From contig CAYPEJ010000005.1 of NCBI GenBank assembly GCA_964409685.1, positions 62,001 to 126,000 on the forward strand: 64,000 bases of DNA, in the 5' to 3' direction. Of this stretch, positions 8,899 through 19,298 are shown in pieces. Source of the stretch: Clostridium_AI sp964409685. Lineage in GTDB: Bacteria; Bacillota; Clostridia; Lachnospirales; Lachnospiraceae. The notes under the pieces were generated by a model. That model was not told the DNA's origin. It was given only the letters and a program-made list of their open reading frames with translations, and did not search any database. Every line of letters begins with the position of its first letter. The first letter of the stretch is position 1. Both the position numbers and the translations under genes were made by a program.

Positions 8899-9864
8899 TC
8901 AAGAAACAAGGCTCCCGCAAAAGCATTGATTAAGCGCTTCTGAAATTGTATAACTGATTTGTTTAATAGATTCATCAATACTTTTTGGAGTAACAAACAT
9001 ACTTCGCATAGAAACATCATTGGTCTCTTGAATAAAAAGTGCAATTTCTTTTTCTGAAAATCCTTGTTTGGAAAGGCAGTTTTCAAGGTGATCTGAAACA
9101 ATGGTTAAGGCATCTACTACGGTAGGAACACCAAGCGCAATCACATCTACACCTAAACTTTCTCTATTTAATGCTTTTCGATTATTTCCGACACCTGCAC
9201 CTGGGTTAATTCCTGTGTTGGTAATTTGAACGGTTTTATTCAAACGTTCTACACTTCGAGCTGCCAATGCATCAATTGCAATTACTAAGTCAGGTTTTGT
9301 TTCTGTAATAATACCAGCTAAGATTTCTCCGCTTTCCATACCTGTTTGCCCCATAACGCCAGGTGAGATGGCACTTACCGTTTCCATTTTATGCTTTTCT
9401 TTAAATTCTTCGCCAAATTCACGAATAAGATGTCTTGTTACAAATAGGTTATCTACTACTTGTGGTCCTAATGCATCAGGGGTTACTTCACGATTTCCCA
9501 ATCCGACAATTAATACAGATTTATTTTCAAGTCCACCTGAAAGTTTTTTTACGTATTTTGCAATTTCATCCGAAAGAGGACGATGGTAGGATTCATCATC
9601 TTCATTTAAGTGCGGCGCTTCAATGGTAATGTACGTTCCCATTGGTTTTCCCATTGCTTTCTCGCCTTGCTTGTCTTTTATTTCAACTGTTGTTACCAAG
9701 ATATCCTTGTCCTCAACTTCTTCTTTCGTTAGAACTACGCCCTTGATTTCAACATCATCTTCTGGAAAACTCTCTCGAACTTCTAATGCTAAGTCTGTAC
9801 GTCTTCCGTTTAGAGTTTTTGCTTCTGCTAAGGTTACATCACCATAATCTTTATTCTCTTTCAT
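8899..9864 (-). CDS. gpr: Germination protease GPR (A25 family)
   Basis: Endopeptidase that degrades small acid-soluble spore proteins early in germination. It is made in the forespore as a zymogen and loses a short N-terminal propeptide. The protein is 321 aa. The propeptide region reads RTDLALEVRE near residue 20, close to the known GPR cleavage pattern. The core has VLIVGLGNREVTPDALGP, SAISPGVMGQTGMES and LVIAIDALAARS, all family hallmarks. The ATG at 9864 is preferred for its AAAGG site; a GTG three codons upstream is in frame. No clear sigma-G promoter could be assigned in the 62-bp upstream spacer. Confidence 0.95.
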   Translation of the reverse strand: MKENKDYGDVTLAEAKTLNGRRTDLALEVRESFPEDDVEIKGVVLTKEEVEDKDILVTTVEIKDKQGEKAMGKPMGTYITIEAPHLNEDDESYHRPLSDEIAKYVKKLSGGLENKSVLIVGLGNREVTPDALGPQVVDNLFVTRHLIREFGEEFKEKHKMETVSAISPGVMGQTGMESGEILAGIITETKPDLVIAIDALAARSVERLNKTVQITNTGINPGAGVGNNRKALNRESLGVDVIALGVPTVVDALTIVSDHLENCLSKQGFSEKEIALFIQETNDVSMRSMFVTPKSIDESIKQISYTISEALNQCFCGSLVS

Positions 9865-9926
9865 ACAAGTCACCTTTCCAACAATTTTGTATATTAGGAT
9901 AACCAGTTTATGAAAGAATATGAATT

Positions 9927-12900
9927 TTAGTTTTTCTCAATCCTTACCTTTGTTCCACCTAAACCTGCAACACTTGGTGAAACAATTAATTTGATTGGAA
10001 CTCGATTTTTAACTGCTTCTACGTGACTAATAATTCCTACTGTTAGATATTTATTCTGAATACGTTCTAAGGATGTCATAACTACTTCGAGAAGTTCATC
10101 ATCTAGTGTTCCAAAACCTTCATCTAAGAAGAAAAGTTCTAATGGTGCTGTTCCTTTTAATTGAACTTGTTCAGATAATGCTAAAGAAAGGGATAAGGAT
10201 ACTAAAAATGTTTCTCCACCTGAAAGTGTAAATGCATCACGTTTTACACCACCATTTTTATAATCACAAATTAAAAACTTCCCATTTGTGTCAATTTCCA
10301 ATCCGTAGTTTCCATTGGAAATCTCACGAAGTCTATGACTTGCAGCTTTAGAAATATATTGCAATTTAGAATAGGCAACGAATTCAACAAATTTCTTACC
10401 ACGGAATAACTGTTGTAAGTCAGCCATTAAACTTTCTTGGTGTTCAATTTGTTTCATTTCCTCTTGTAATTCTTTCTGAATATTCCATGCTGCTACGATT
10501 CTTTGACAATTTTGCTTTTCATTGTTGTAGCTTATTTTTAATTCTTCTAAATCTGTAGTTTCTTGTTCCCTTATCTGAACAATCTTATTCCATTGTTCTT
10601 CTGACAAGAATTTTCCTGCTAATTGTGTTGCCAGTTGTTTTAAAAAGCCCGCATTCTCTACGCAATCTTTCTTATACGCTTCTACTACAACTCGCATTTC
10701 TTCCTTTTCTTCTAACGATAGAAGAGCTTGTTGACAATCTTCTTTGGATATAAACTTTTCTTGTAGTAAAAGTTCCGTTACCTTATCACTTTCTGATTCT
10801 ATTTGCTTTTGCAAGTGAGTGTATGCAGAGTTCATTTCTACATATTGTTCTTGTAGGATAACGTGTTTTTTCATTACTTCATCCTTTTTTTCTTCGGAAG
10901 AAGCAAATGCTCTTTCGATTTCCTCTTCCCTTTCTTGATATTCGATTAACTTATCACTTAAAGACAAGGTCTCAATAGAACATAATTCCACATCCTTTAA
11001 CGATTGCTGGAATTTTTCTTCTGTACGGGTCAGCTGTTGTGTGAAGAATTTGCTGTTTTCTTGCAAAATGGCTAATTCTTTCTCCATTCCGTACAGTTTT
11101 TCTTTTATTTCCACTTGTTCTTTTTTTAGACGTTCTGTTAGAGCAATTCCATCTTTTAGTGCTTGTTTGATGTTTTCACATAATTCATCACAACGTTTTA
11201 GTTTTTCTGCTGCTTCTTCAAAGGAATCATATGGTACTTTCTCTAATTCTTTCTGCCAAATCATTTCACGTTCTTTTTGTTCTTCTATTAATTGCTTACA
11301 CTTTTTCTGCTGTTCTGTAAAATTTCCACATAATACAGTTAAGGAGGCTTTTACTTGTTGATATTGAGGCAATATCTTCAGCTTTTCTTCTAACTCTTGT
11401 TCGGACACATCTTTTACTAAGGATTCCAGCTCTAAGATTTTTCCTTTTAGTTCTTCTATATCTTTTTCCTGTCTTTGATATTCACTCTGTTTGCTAATAA
11501 ATATTTTTTCAATCTCACGAACTTCAAGTTGTTTTTTCTGAAAAGCCGCCTTTATTTCCTCTAACTGAGAAATATCAATATTTTCAAGATGTTCCATTTC
11601 ATAATGTGTCGAACCACACACAGGACATGGCGTTCCGTCTTGGAGTTTTATACGAAGCTGAAGGGCTAAAGACTCCATTTCAATTGCTTCTTTCTTCTCT
11701 TGAAGAGAGCATAGTTCTTGTTCAAGCAAGTCCATTTGCTTTCGGCTTTGTTCAAAATCTATTTGCGTAAGTTGTTTCTCTTTTTCCTTTTGTTCTAATT
11801 GCATTATGAATTCTGTATAATTCTTTTTCTTTTCCTTTAATGCATATAATTCATCTTGATACTCTGTAAGGGATAATACCTCTTGGTCTGCAAATAGAAT
11901 CTTTTTATAAGAACTAAGCTTTTCTTCTTGTTGCTGGATATCTTTTTTTAGTGCTTCTTCCTTTTTTGTCTCCTCCTCAATCTGACCTTTCCAGAAATGC
12001 ACCTCTCGCTCCAAAGTAGAACCTTCTAATACCTGCTGTCTCACCTCTGCAGATACTTCAAACTTTTTCTGTTTTTCTTGTAGCTTTTCAATATTCGCCG
12101 AATTGACTGCTATCTTATTTTCATGATCTGCCTCATCCCGTTTTAATGCTTCTGCATCTTTTGTCTTTTGTTGCTCCTGCTGCACACAAGCTTCCTTTTT
12201 TGTTTTCAACTGAAGATATTCCTTCTGAAAACCAATTGCATCTTTATACGCTTGTATGTTAACACGAACTTTTGGCAGCTCTTCATCTCGTATTTTCTTC
12301 CACTTTTCCCAAAGCGTTTCCGCATTCACCTTTTCTTGTTCTGAAAGGTCTCTTTCCCTTTTCAAATGGATTAAATTTGTCTCCAGTTTCTTTGCATCAG
12401 CTTGAGATTTTTCTAATGCTTGAATATAAGGAATTACTTTTTCTGCTTTTTCGGATAATTCAATGTTATCGGATAGAGCAGACATTTCCGCTTCCTTTCC
12501 TTCTAATATTGCCTTTCGTTCAAGATGTCGCTTTTGTTCTTCTTGCAAATCCCAGACAATCTTACTTTCCTGATATTCTTCTTCTACCTTTTTCAACAAC
12601 TGTGTCTTCGTAGCTAGACTTTGTTCTAATGTTGCAACCTTTTGTTTTGTATCTTCAACAACTGTTGCTGTTACGTCTACATAAGTAGAAAGCTTTCCTT
12701 GCAAATTCGCTTTCTCATGACTAATGGCATCGCTTTTCTCTTTCAATTTTCGCATCAAACCGTCCCCATAAGGTTGTAAACGGAATAAACGCTCTAACAT
12801 TTCACTTCTCTTTTTGCCTTCTAGTTTTAAGAATTCACTAAAACGCCCCTGTGGCAGTACAACAGTTCTTTGGAAATCATCTGCCTTTAGTCCTATGATT

Positions 12901-13298
12901 TCAATACATTTATTATTAATGTCTGTAACCTTGTCCGCAAGAATCACTGGTTCTTCGCCTGTGATGTCGGACATCCTACATTTTCCAGTCTTATAACCTT
13001 CCTTGGCAGGATCTTGCTTAAACTCTCGTTCCACACGGTATCTCTTAATTTCTGCACCCGTTATCTGAAACTCAAAACATACACTTGCAGTTTTACAGTT
13101 CGTATTGACAAAGTTTTTGCTTTTGCGTGCTATTTCGCCATATAGTGCCAATGTAATACCATCTAGTATCGTAGTTTTTCCACTTCCCGTAGGTCCAAAT
13201 ATTCCAAATAATCCTGGCTCCATTAATTTTTCAAAATCAATCGTTTGTTCTTCAATAAAACTATTTAATCCTTTAATTTTCAATAGAATCGGTCTCAT
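9927..13298 (-). CDS. sbcC: Exonuclease subunit SbcC (Rad50-like ATPase)
   Basis: SMC-like ATPase that works with SbcD to open hairpins and process DNA double-strand ends. The protein is 1123 aa. The N-terminal Walker A GIFGPTGSGKTTILDG is at residues about 33-48. Two long Glu/Lys-rich coiled coils flank a zinc hook GTPCPVCGSTH (near residue 558). At the C-terminus are the ABC signature LSGGETFLVSLSLSLALSEQ (near 1025) and Walker B LELFFLDEGFGTLD. The start overlaps the end of sbcD by 26 nt, so the two are translationally coupled. Nothing is atypical. Confidence 0.97.
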   Translation of the reverse strand: MRPILLKIKGLNSFIEEQTIDFEKLMEPGLFGIFGPTGSGKTTILDGITLALYGEIARKSKNFVNTNCKTASVCFEFQITGAEIKRYRVEREFKQDPAKEGYKTGKCRMSDITGEEPVILADKVTDINNKCIEIIGLKADDFQRTVVLPQGRFSEFLKLEGKKRSEMLERLFRLQPYGDGLMRKLKEKSDAISHEKANLQGKLSTYVDVTATVVEDTKQKVATLEQSLATKTQLLKKVEEEYQESKIVWDLQEEQKRHLERKAILEGKEAEMSALSDNIELSEKAEKVIPYIQALEKSQADAKKLETNLIHLKRERDLSEQEKVNAETLWEKWKKIRDEELPKVRVNIQAYKDAIGFQKEYLQLKTKKEACVQQEQQKTKDAEALKRDEADHENKIAVNSANIEKLQEKQKKFEVSAEVRQQVLEGSTLEREVHFWKGQIEEETKKEEALKKDIQQQEEKLSSYKKILFADQEVLSLTEYQDELYALKEKKKNYTEFIMQLEQKEKEKQLTQIDFEQSRKQMDLLEQELCSLQEKKEAIEMESLALQLRIKLQDGTPCPVCGSTHYEMEHLENIDISQLEEIKAAFQKKQLEVREIEKIFISKQSEYQRQEKDIEELKGKILELESLVKDVSEQELEEKLKILPQYQQVKASLTVLCGNFTEQQKKCKQLIEEQKEREMIWQKELEKVPYDSFEEAAEKLKRCDELCENIKQALKDGIALTERLKKEQVEIKEKLYGMEKELAILQENSKFFTQQLTRTEEKFQQSLKDVELCSIETLSLSDKLIEYQEREEEIERAFASSEEKKDEVMKKHVILQEQYVEMNSAYTHLQKQIESESDKVTELLLQEKFISKEDCQQALLSLEEKEEMRVVVEAYKKDCVENAGFLKQLATQLAGKFLSEEQWNKIVQIREQETTDLEELKISYNNEKQNCQRIVAAWNIQKELQEEMKQIEHQESLMADLQQLFRGKKFVEFVAYSKLQYISKAASHRLREISNGNYGLEIDTNGKFLICDYKNGGVKRDAFTLSGGETFLVSLSLSLALSEQVQLKGTAPLELFFLDEGFGTLDDELLEVVMTSLERIQNKYLTVGIISHVEAVKNRVPIKLIVSPSVAGLGGTKVRIEKN

Positions 13299-14505
13299 CT
13301 TCTTCCTCCTGTTCTATAATGGAATGAAGAAGCTTTACTAATTCTTCTTCAGGTTCTACCCCTCGTTCCCTTTTGTAAAAATCAAGGAACAATTCACCAA
13401 ATGACGTTTCTCTTTCTTCCTCTCTCATATTACCGTCTTGCGTTTGTTCTGGCAAAATCGGGGTAATCTCCAAAATATCTTTCTTCCATATCTTTAATTC
13501 TTTTATCTGTTCTTCTGTGATAAAGGTATCCGTCTCAATCTCTAGATAAACCCAACAATCACGTTCTTTGTTATCTTCACATTTCTGTAGTGCTTCCGCA
13601 TAATTTTTGCATTTCCATACTTCAATTGGTTTATAGGTAGGAAGTGGTATATCTGTAATAATCGGTTCTTGTCCTACTGAAACATCTACTACAATCACTT
13701 TTTTCTCATATGGAATTTCCTTTTTATTAAAGTGAATTGGCGAACCAGAATATCTTGCTCTCTTTTGAGTCCCTGGCACGGTTTGACCCCGATGGATATG
13801 ACCTAATGCAATATATTGCGCCTTTTCTGGAAAACACTTACTGTCTGCTAAGTAACTTCCTCCAAGTGTCAAACTTCGCTCGGATCCACTTTCTTCGATC
13901 CCACTTACAAATAGATGAGACATAACCAAATTAATCGTATCATCTCGATATTCTGTCTCTAACTTTTGAAATAGCTCTTTTATTCTATCGTTATAAGACT
14001 GCTGCTTTTCCTCTTCTTCTGCCATCGTATCATATAAAAATTCATTTAATCGCTTCTCACTTGGAAATGGAACATGTAATAGAACTGCTTTTTCTCCATT
14101 TACTACAAACTCCATGAATCCCTCTCCAGAACGAATTACTTGGTGTTTTCCATAGTCACCTTCTGGAACAATGGTCTTTGGTGTCCCAACCATTACGATT
14201 CCATGTTCCATTGCCAATGGTCGAGCAGCTGTTAATCGCTCTGGACTATCATGATTTCCAGCGATTACAATAATCAAGCGCTCTCCCTCTTTTGAAATTT
14301 CCTTTAGTGTATTATAAAATAGTTGCTCCGCCTTTGCAGGTGGATTTCCACTATCATAAATATCTCCTGCAATCATTACTACATCTATCTCATTTTCATT
14401 TACAATGCGTACAAAATCTTTTAAAAATAGTTCTTGTTCTGGTAATCTGCTCTGTCCTTCTAAACTTTTTCCTAAATGCCAGTCACTTGAATGTAATATT
14501 TTCAT
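13273..14505 (-). CDS. sbcD: Exonuclease subunit SbcD (Mre11-like nuclease)
   Basis: Metallophosphoesterase-type nuclease partner of SbcC. The start at ATG 14505 gives MKILHSSDWHLGKSLEG and has AGAGGTG upstream; the frame is open ten codons further but without a site. Metal-binding motifs are present: SDWHLG (residues 7-12), VMIAGDIYDSGNPP (about 46-59), VIAGNHDSPERL (about 83-94) and YIALGHIHRGQ. A capping domain follows. The length of 410 aa is normal. sbcD-sbcC occupies the position upstream of gpr where many Clostridia have rpsT. Confidence 0.96.
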   Translation of the reverse strand: MKILHSSDWHLGKSLEGQSRLPEQELFLKDFVRIVNENEIDVVMIAGDIYDSGNPPAKAEQLFYNTLKEISKEGERLIIVIAGNHDSPERLTAARPLAMEHGIVMVGTPKTIVPEGDYGKHQVIRSGEGFMEFVVNGEKAVLLHVPFPSEKRLNEFLYDTMAEEEEKQQSYNDRIKELFQKLETEYRDDTINLVMSHLFVSGIEESGSERSLTLGGSYLADSKCFPEKAQYIALGHIHRGQTVPGTQKRARYSGSPIHFNKKEIPYEKKVIVVDVSVGQEPIITDIPLPTYKPIEVWKCKNYAEALQKCEDNKERDCWVYLEIETDTFITEEQIKELKIWKKDILEITPILPEQTQDGNMREEERETSFGELFLDFYKRERGVEPEEELVKLLHSIIEQEEEDETDSIEN

Positions 14506-14579
14506 GCTACACCTCTTTCTTTTCTTCACATTCATTCATACTAGTATAACACGAGTTAATTGGTTCGAAAATAATAATA

Positions 14580-14636
14580 TTCTAAAACAGTAATGTTCTA
14601 AAACAATTTCCTTATTAGGAGAGCCGAAGCCCTCCC
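14580..14636 (-). other. UUCG-capped hairpin and 10-bp direct repeat upstream of sbcD
   Basis: Two features lie between the large secreted protein and sbcD. A GGAGGGC-TTCG-GCTCTCC hairpin (14618-14635, one G-U pair) carries the very stable UUCG loop, but no U run follows, so termination is uncertain. The decamer ttctaaaaca is repeated at 14580-14589 and 14596-14605 in the probable sbcD promoter region; I do not recognise a LexA box. Confidence 0.4.
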
Positions 14637-14663
14637 ATATGTCATGTCACTTAACTACACGCT

Positions 14664-17600
14664 CTAGTGAGTACCTCCCACTATATAGTCTAATCCTACT
14701 CGACGTTTCCTATCGTATAAAAATGTATCCCCGTCTTCAAACTTCCACTGAACACCATCCAAATCGGTCTTTTGATACAAATATCCTTCTTTTTTCCACA
14801 TGTTACAATATCCATACTTGGCATTTTCTGCATTTATGTAGCTAAGATAACTCTTTCCTTCATTAATCGTTATAATATCAAACTGGATCATAATATAGCC
14901 TTCCGTAAGCCAAAAAGCTTCTCGAAAATGAAATGCACCATTTTTTGCTTCATAATCTGCTAAATCGAAATCTTTTGGTACTACATAAACCTTACTTGGC
15001 AAATAGTATTCTCCGTACCATCTTTGCTTAGACAGTGCTACCTTTTTTGAATCCACGCCATTAGGTATATTTCCTGTAGGTGTGTAGTTCCTCCCTAAGT
15101 AAGTTCGAAATGTTTCAGAAAGCAAAATGTGATGAAATGTAAACATTGGACTTAACGTATATTGTATAGTATGCAATGTTTTACCTGTAAGCTCTGCTTT
15201 TGTCTGCAATTCTTCTTTTGGAACTGTCATATATGGATTTCCCATATAGCGTTTTTTTACATTGGTTAGATCTAATTCACTTCCTATTTTCACCATTGCA
15301 TACTTATGATTCTCTATCGTTTCCATATAGTACAAATCAACTTCTTGCCTCTGTGAATGATCCGATGAGATATAATAAAATTTTGGTGTTAATTGCACAT
15401 AATCATTTTCATCGTACATTTCTCCAATAGTATCAATGGTAAATCGAAATGCATATCCAGTGGGGACAACTCCTGCATCTTGATTTGTTGGGTGACTTCC
15501 TTTGAATAGTGGTATTGTAAACATGCTATCTGCTTTCTTGAATCCTCCGTTTTCATTGCAAAGTCCAACTCCATATGTAATTCCTGATGGTGATAAGGAA
15601 TTATTTTTACGAAAGACCGAATACCATGTAGGATAGTCGGTCACATCTGTTATCTGAAAACCATAAATTCTCCCTGACACTTCGACTAAAATTTCGCATG
15701 TTGCTACATAATTGTCTAATTGTAGGTTGGCAAGCTCCTCTTCTTTTTCCATTCCATCATTGGCCTCACATGATATAGACATAGCCCGACATTGAATACT
15801 GTATTTTCCCTCTTTAACCCATATCGGCACATAAAATGTTGTGCTATCAGAGTCAATGGTTATCCATGAATTTGCAGAATAGAATTGTGTCCCTTGATAA
15901 ATATCAAACGGAAACTGTACTTGCCTACACGCAATATACTTGGCATAATCTCGATATCCATAACCTTGTATATACAAGTGTTCTCCTTCTGTTGGTATAG
16001 ATAATTGGAACGTACGATCCAACACCAAAGAATCCCTTGTTCTATCTGGCGAAATCATTTGATTATACTGTCTTTCATCTGAGATATATGCATCGCATAC
16101 TGTTGGTGTATGCACAACAACTTGTTCTAATTCCTCAATTTCAAATGTCAATATATCTGGTTCAGATGTTCCTATTAGTACTTGCGCTCCATATGTTATG
16201 ATTCCTGTACTTTCGAATATCATATTAGGAGTATCTTTGGGAATTACTAAACCATTTTGATACAGTACATCTTGTCCTATTTCGTCCTCTGATTCCAATA
16301 AGATAGGTTTATCAGTCTTTTCTTCTATCCAAGACTGATTTGAAATCACCCCACTGCCCAAAACAAGCTTATCATTGCGAACTTTTAACTTTCCAATTGC
16401 ATCCTCAGCTAGTGAATCAAAGTTTACATCTGGAACAGAAGGACAGTAATCAGACCCATGAATCGTTTCACTTGGCAATATAACATTCTTAATGTATTGG
16501 GGTTCTTGCACATGTTCATCTTCCTCATAGATTTTGTATATTAGATTTGGTGGAAAATATTCTTTTGGATAAAGTGTATGTTCACCACTTTCTAAAGCAC
16601 CGTTTTGAATCGTTGCATCTTTAATTGTGTAATACTCGAGAGCAATTAATTTCCAGTAGGAATATGGTCTACTTACGGTTACTGTCTTAGAAATAGTTTG
16701 TGTTGTAGATTTATCTTGTAGTAATACATTGTAATCCTCGTCATAATCTATCTCTTGCCAAGTGAGATGATATGTTTTGGTAAATGTAATTCTATATTCT
16801 TTTTCTCCAATTACATTTTCAAATTCATATCCAAATAAATAATTTTGAGAAAATACATTTAGATATAAAGATTCAGTTGCAGGAATTCCTACATCCGATT
16901 CATAGAAAGAATTTCCTCTATCGTCTGCTGCAATTACACCATACGGCAGAGGACTACTTCTTTCAGAAATGAGATTTTTTTCAGATTCTGGACTTGCTAC
17001 TTTTACCAACTTCATAATGGCGACAAATTGGACGCCTCCTACTCGTTGATTAATAGTTCGATTTTGTACGGATTCGAACGAATCACCTTTTAAGGTGTTT
17101 TTTCCGTATCCTTGAATCGCTGTTTGTAAAGTATAATAGCGAATATAACTTTTGTACAATTTGTATTTTTTCCCTTGATAAGTCTTTTCCTCGTCAAGTT
17201 TCACGGAAATACTAGTACCCGGCTTAACCCATTTGTTTTCTGCATATGTATCAGTTTCAATTATGTCACCCGCTGCAGTTTTATATTGTATGCTAATGGG
17301 TTCATTAGGTGCCTTGTATAACACTTGGATATCAAAGCGATCTCTAAAATCATCTGGGTTTGCCCATGACTCAGCGTTTGTAATAGCGGGTAAGTCGTAT
17401 TTTTTACTTCCATAGTTTTTTCCATTGTGGGTGACTTGAAAAATTCCATGGAGGTAAAGAACGTCATCGTTTTTTATGTCTCCAAAGCCTGCTTTAATTA
17501 GGGCGGAACTGACGGCGGATTGGGGGATGGTGAAGGTGACCTTAACCAACTCCCCATAGTCCACTTCTTTTTTCCAATCATCTTTCAATAAAATTGTAGC

Positions 17601-17807
17601 ATATTCCAACTTTAATGGATAACCACCATTCGCATATTCTCCTGTCAAACATTTTTTTCTTGTAATTGTGAAGCCGACTGTTTTCCATCTAATTCCACTA
17701 GTAGCCTTTGTATCAAAAGTCTGAAATTCAATATTGCCATTTCTTGAAACAATCGCCAAATTATCTGCACTAATAGTATATTCATTTCTTAATATAACAT
17801 ATAACAA
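14664..17807 (-). CDS. Large secreted beta-rich protein, signal peptide interrupted by TGA
   Basis: No function is known to me. The open frame encodes 1047 aa of mostly Tyr/Thr/Ser-rich beta-type sequence. Around residues 290-345 the stretch YGVIAADDRGNSFYESDVG and GIPATESLYLNVFSQNYLF resembles, from memory, proteins annotated as DUF5704; this is tentative. The first codon of the open frame is a TTG (17807) with no ribosome site. A proper start exists 33 nt upstream: ATG at 17840 behind AAAGGGG, in the same frame, reading M-K-N-K-stop(TGA)-IFIGVLLLYVILRNEYTISA. That is a classic signal peptide with codon 5 mutated. The gene is therefore probably a nonsense pseudogene or a phase-off allele, unless the TGA is a sequencing error. 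It follows the SLH-like gene by 12 bp. Confidence 0.7.
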   Translation of the reverse strand: MLYVILRNEYTISADNLAIVSRNGNIEFQTFDTKATSGIRWKTVGFTITRKKCLTGEYANGGYPLKLEYATILLKDDWKKEVDYGELVKVTFTIPQSAVSSALIKAGFGDIKNDDVLYLHGIFQVTHNGKNYGSKKYDLPAITNAESWANPDDFRDRFDIQVLYKAPNEPISIQYKTAAGDIIETDTYAENKWVKPGTSISVKLDEEKTYQGKKYKLYKSYIRYYTLQTAIQGYGKNTLKGDSFESVQNRTINQRVGGVQFVAIMKLVKVASPESEKNLISERSSPLPYGVIAADDRGNSFYESDVGIPATESLYLNVFSQNYLFGYEFENVIGEKEYRITFTKTYHLTWQEIDYDEDYNVLLQDKSTTQTISKTVTVSRPYSYWKLIALEYYTIKDATIQNGALESGEHTLYPKEYFPPNLIYKIYEEDEHVQEPQYIKNVILPSETIHGSDYCPSVPDVNFDSLAEDAIGKLKVRNDKLVLGSGVISNQSWIEEKTDKPILLESEDEIGQDVLYQNGLVIPKDTPNMIFESTGIITYGAQVLIGTSEPDILTFEIEELEQVVVHTPTVCDAYISDERQYNQMISPDRTRDSLVLDRTFQLSIPTEGEHLYIQGYGYRDYAKYIACRQVQFPFDIYQGTQFYSANSWITIDSDSTTFYVPIWVKEGKYSIQCRAMSISCEANDGMEKEEELANLQLDNYVATCEILVEVSGRIYGFQITDVTDYPTWYSVFRKNNSLSPSGITYGVGLCNENGGFKKADSMFTIPLFKGSHPTNQDAGVVPTGYAFRFTIDTIGEMYDENDYVQLTPKFYYISSDHSQRQEVDLYYMETIENHKYAMVKIGSELDLTNVKKRYMGNPYMTVPKEELQTKAELTGKTLHTIQYTLSPMFTFHHILLSETFRTYLGRNYTPTGNIPNGVDSKKVALSKQRWYGEYYLPSKVYVVPKDFDLADYEAKNGAFHFREAFWLTEGYIMIQFDIITINEGKSYLSYINAENAKYGYCNMWKKEGYLYQKTDLDGVQWKFEDGDTFLYDRKRRVGLDYIVGGTH

Positions 17808-17852
17808 TAATACTCCAATAAATATTCATTTATTTTTCATTTTATTTCCCCT

Positions 17853-19073
17853 TTACTTAATATCAATCAATAAATTTTCTACGATGGAATAATCACTACC
17901 ATTACTTGTGGCATTTACTGTCCCAATACCAATATCAAAATAGCACTCTTTCCATTGGTTCTTTCTTATTCCACTAATAATCACCCCATCAGAATATAGT
18001 GAGTTTGTAAGGTTTTCACAATCCCCACTAACCACCTTAAACTTCACATAAACCCTGACATAATCCTTGCCACAATTATACAACGTCGATGGCTCAACCG
18101 TAACCCGACTAGTCTTAACAATAACCTTCTCTTTCTTCATCACCTCCACATACTCTTTTATATCATCTGTCCTCTTCTTATTCGCCTGTGCATCATCCTC
18201 ATACACATAATACGTTTTCCGTAAATTATTTACCCAAGTATTATTAATCGTCTTATAATTCACATTAAATCGCAGTTTAATATTCTGTTCTACCTTTTTA
18301 CACCAAGCATCTAAATATTTGTCCATAGCATCACCCATTGTCTGTCCATTATAAAATGTCATTTTTCTAATCTGCACTGGACTTGCAAAATCCACTAATG
18401 CCTCCGGTGTTTTATAATACTTAGTTTTTTGGTACTCAAACTTCCTCTCATAAAACCCATTCGGATAACTCGCAAGCACATAACTATAACTACTCGCATT
18501 ACTAGGCAAATTCGTCGTACGTATCAGCTGCCCATCCCAACTTATCTTCTTTCGCTTACTTGGCACCGTCAAACGCTTAACATACGTCTTTGCCTCTGAC
18601 AATCCAACTTCACTACTTCCTTTAAACTTACGACTTTGAACATAATACCCATTCGAATACCCAACCATAATCCCCTTACAATAAATCTTAATCACTGAAG
18701 CACGATTCGCCTTCTTCATAGAGGATAAATCCGATATTCTCTTCTTATTCAACACGTTTTGATACAATTCTTTATCATATGTACTACCATTTAACACCAC
18801 ATCTGTACGATACAAATACACGGCTGCCTTTTCTTTTGTTAGTTTACTGGATAAACCATCTTTTTCAGTTGGCTTTACAATCTTCTTACTACAAGCCACT
18901 TTAACTGCTTCCGCCACGGTCGCATCACTTTCGCACAATCCACTTTCTGTCATCAAAAGCAATATAAACTTCCGCTCCGTTATGCCACTACTTGCTTCCA
19001 CAATATTTGTCCTTGGTACCTGTCCCATAATGAGACACAAGGTCATTACTAAAATCACTACTTTTTGCTTCAT
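17853..19073 (-). CDS. Secreted SLH-like protein of unknown function
   Basis: A 406-aa exported protein. The N-terminus is a signal peptide (MKQKVVILVMTLCLIMGQV, cleavage likely near VEASS). Residues about 30-175 look like divergent S-layer homology repeats: blocks such as ASVIKIYCKGIMVGYSNGYY followed by SSEVGLSEAKTYVKRL match the SLH pattern of helix, GI.GY.DG, then a helix. The rest (about 180-406) is Lys/Tyr-rich and I do not recognise it. Such repeats usually bind secondary cell-wall polymers, which would hold the protein at the surface. ATG at 19073 with GGGGAG upstream. It is directly followed by the large beta-rich protein and preceded by a two-component system, which may regulate it (inference). 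Confidence 0.7.
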   Translation of the reverse strand: MKQKVVILVMTLCLIMGQVPRTNIVEASSGITERKFILLLMTESGLCESDATVAEAVKVACSKKIVKPTEKDGLSSKLTKEKAAVYLYRTDVVLNGSTYDKELYQNVLNKKRISDLSSMKKANRASVIKIYCKGIMVGYSNGYYVQSRKFKGSSEVGLSEAKTYVKRLTVPSKRKKISWDGQLIRTTNLPSNASSYSYVLASYPNGFYERKFEYQKTKYYKTPEALVDFASPVQIRKMTFYNGQTMGDAMDKYLDAWCKKVEQNIKLRFNVNYKTINNTWVNNLRKTYYVYEDDAQANKKRTDDIKEYVEVMKKEKVIVKTSRVTVEPSTLYNCGKDYVRVYVKFKVVSGDCENLTNSLYSDGVIISGIRKNQWKECYFDIGIGTVNATSNGSDYSIVENLLIDIK

Positions 19074-19298
19074 ACTTCATCTCCCCAAATCATTCATAAT
19101 AACTAAAGTACTGCTCCCTGTGAAATTGTAAATAAAAATAAAATTGGATAAACTCATAGAACTTTGGAAAAACCTGAAAGGAATTAATCTTTCATAGAAA
19201 ATCAGGAAGTGTACCTAGATAATACCATAAGATTCAAAAAATAACAAGTTAGAAAATCTCAACTGCACAAAAGAATTGTCACTCCAAACTTTTACAGC

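Noticed and set aside
9870..9930. Sigma-G promoter for gpr
   Set aside because: Several CATA-like and TAATATA-like strings occur in this AT-rich spacer but no pair has the right spacing, so none is claimed.
14560..14610. Possible LexA box upstream of sbcD
   Set aside because: GAAC and GTTT elements occur but spacing and symmetry do not match the Gram-positive SOS box; only a direct repeat is supported.
17826..17828. Selenocysteine or recoded TGA in the large secreted protein
   Set aside because: The TGA is in a signal peptide where Sec has no known role, and no SECIS-like hairpin directly follows; a nonsense change is simpler.
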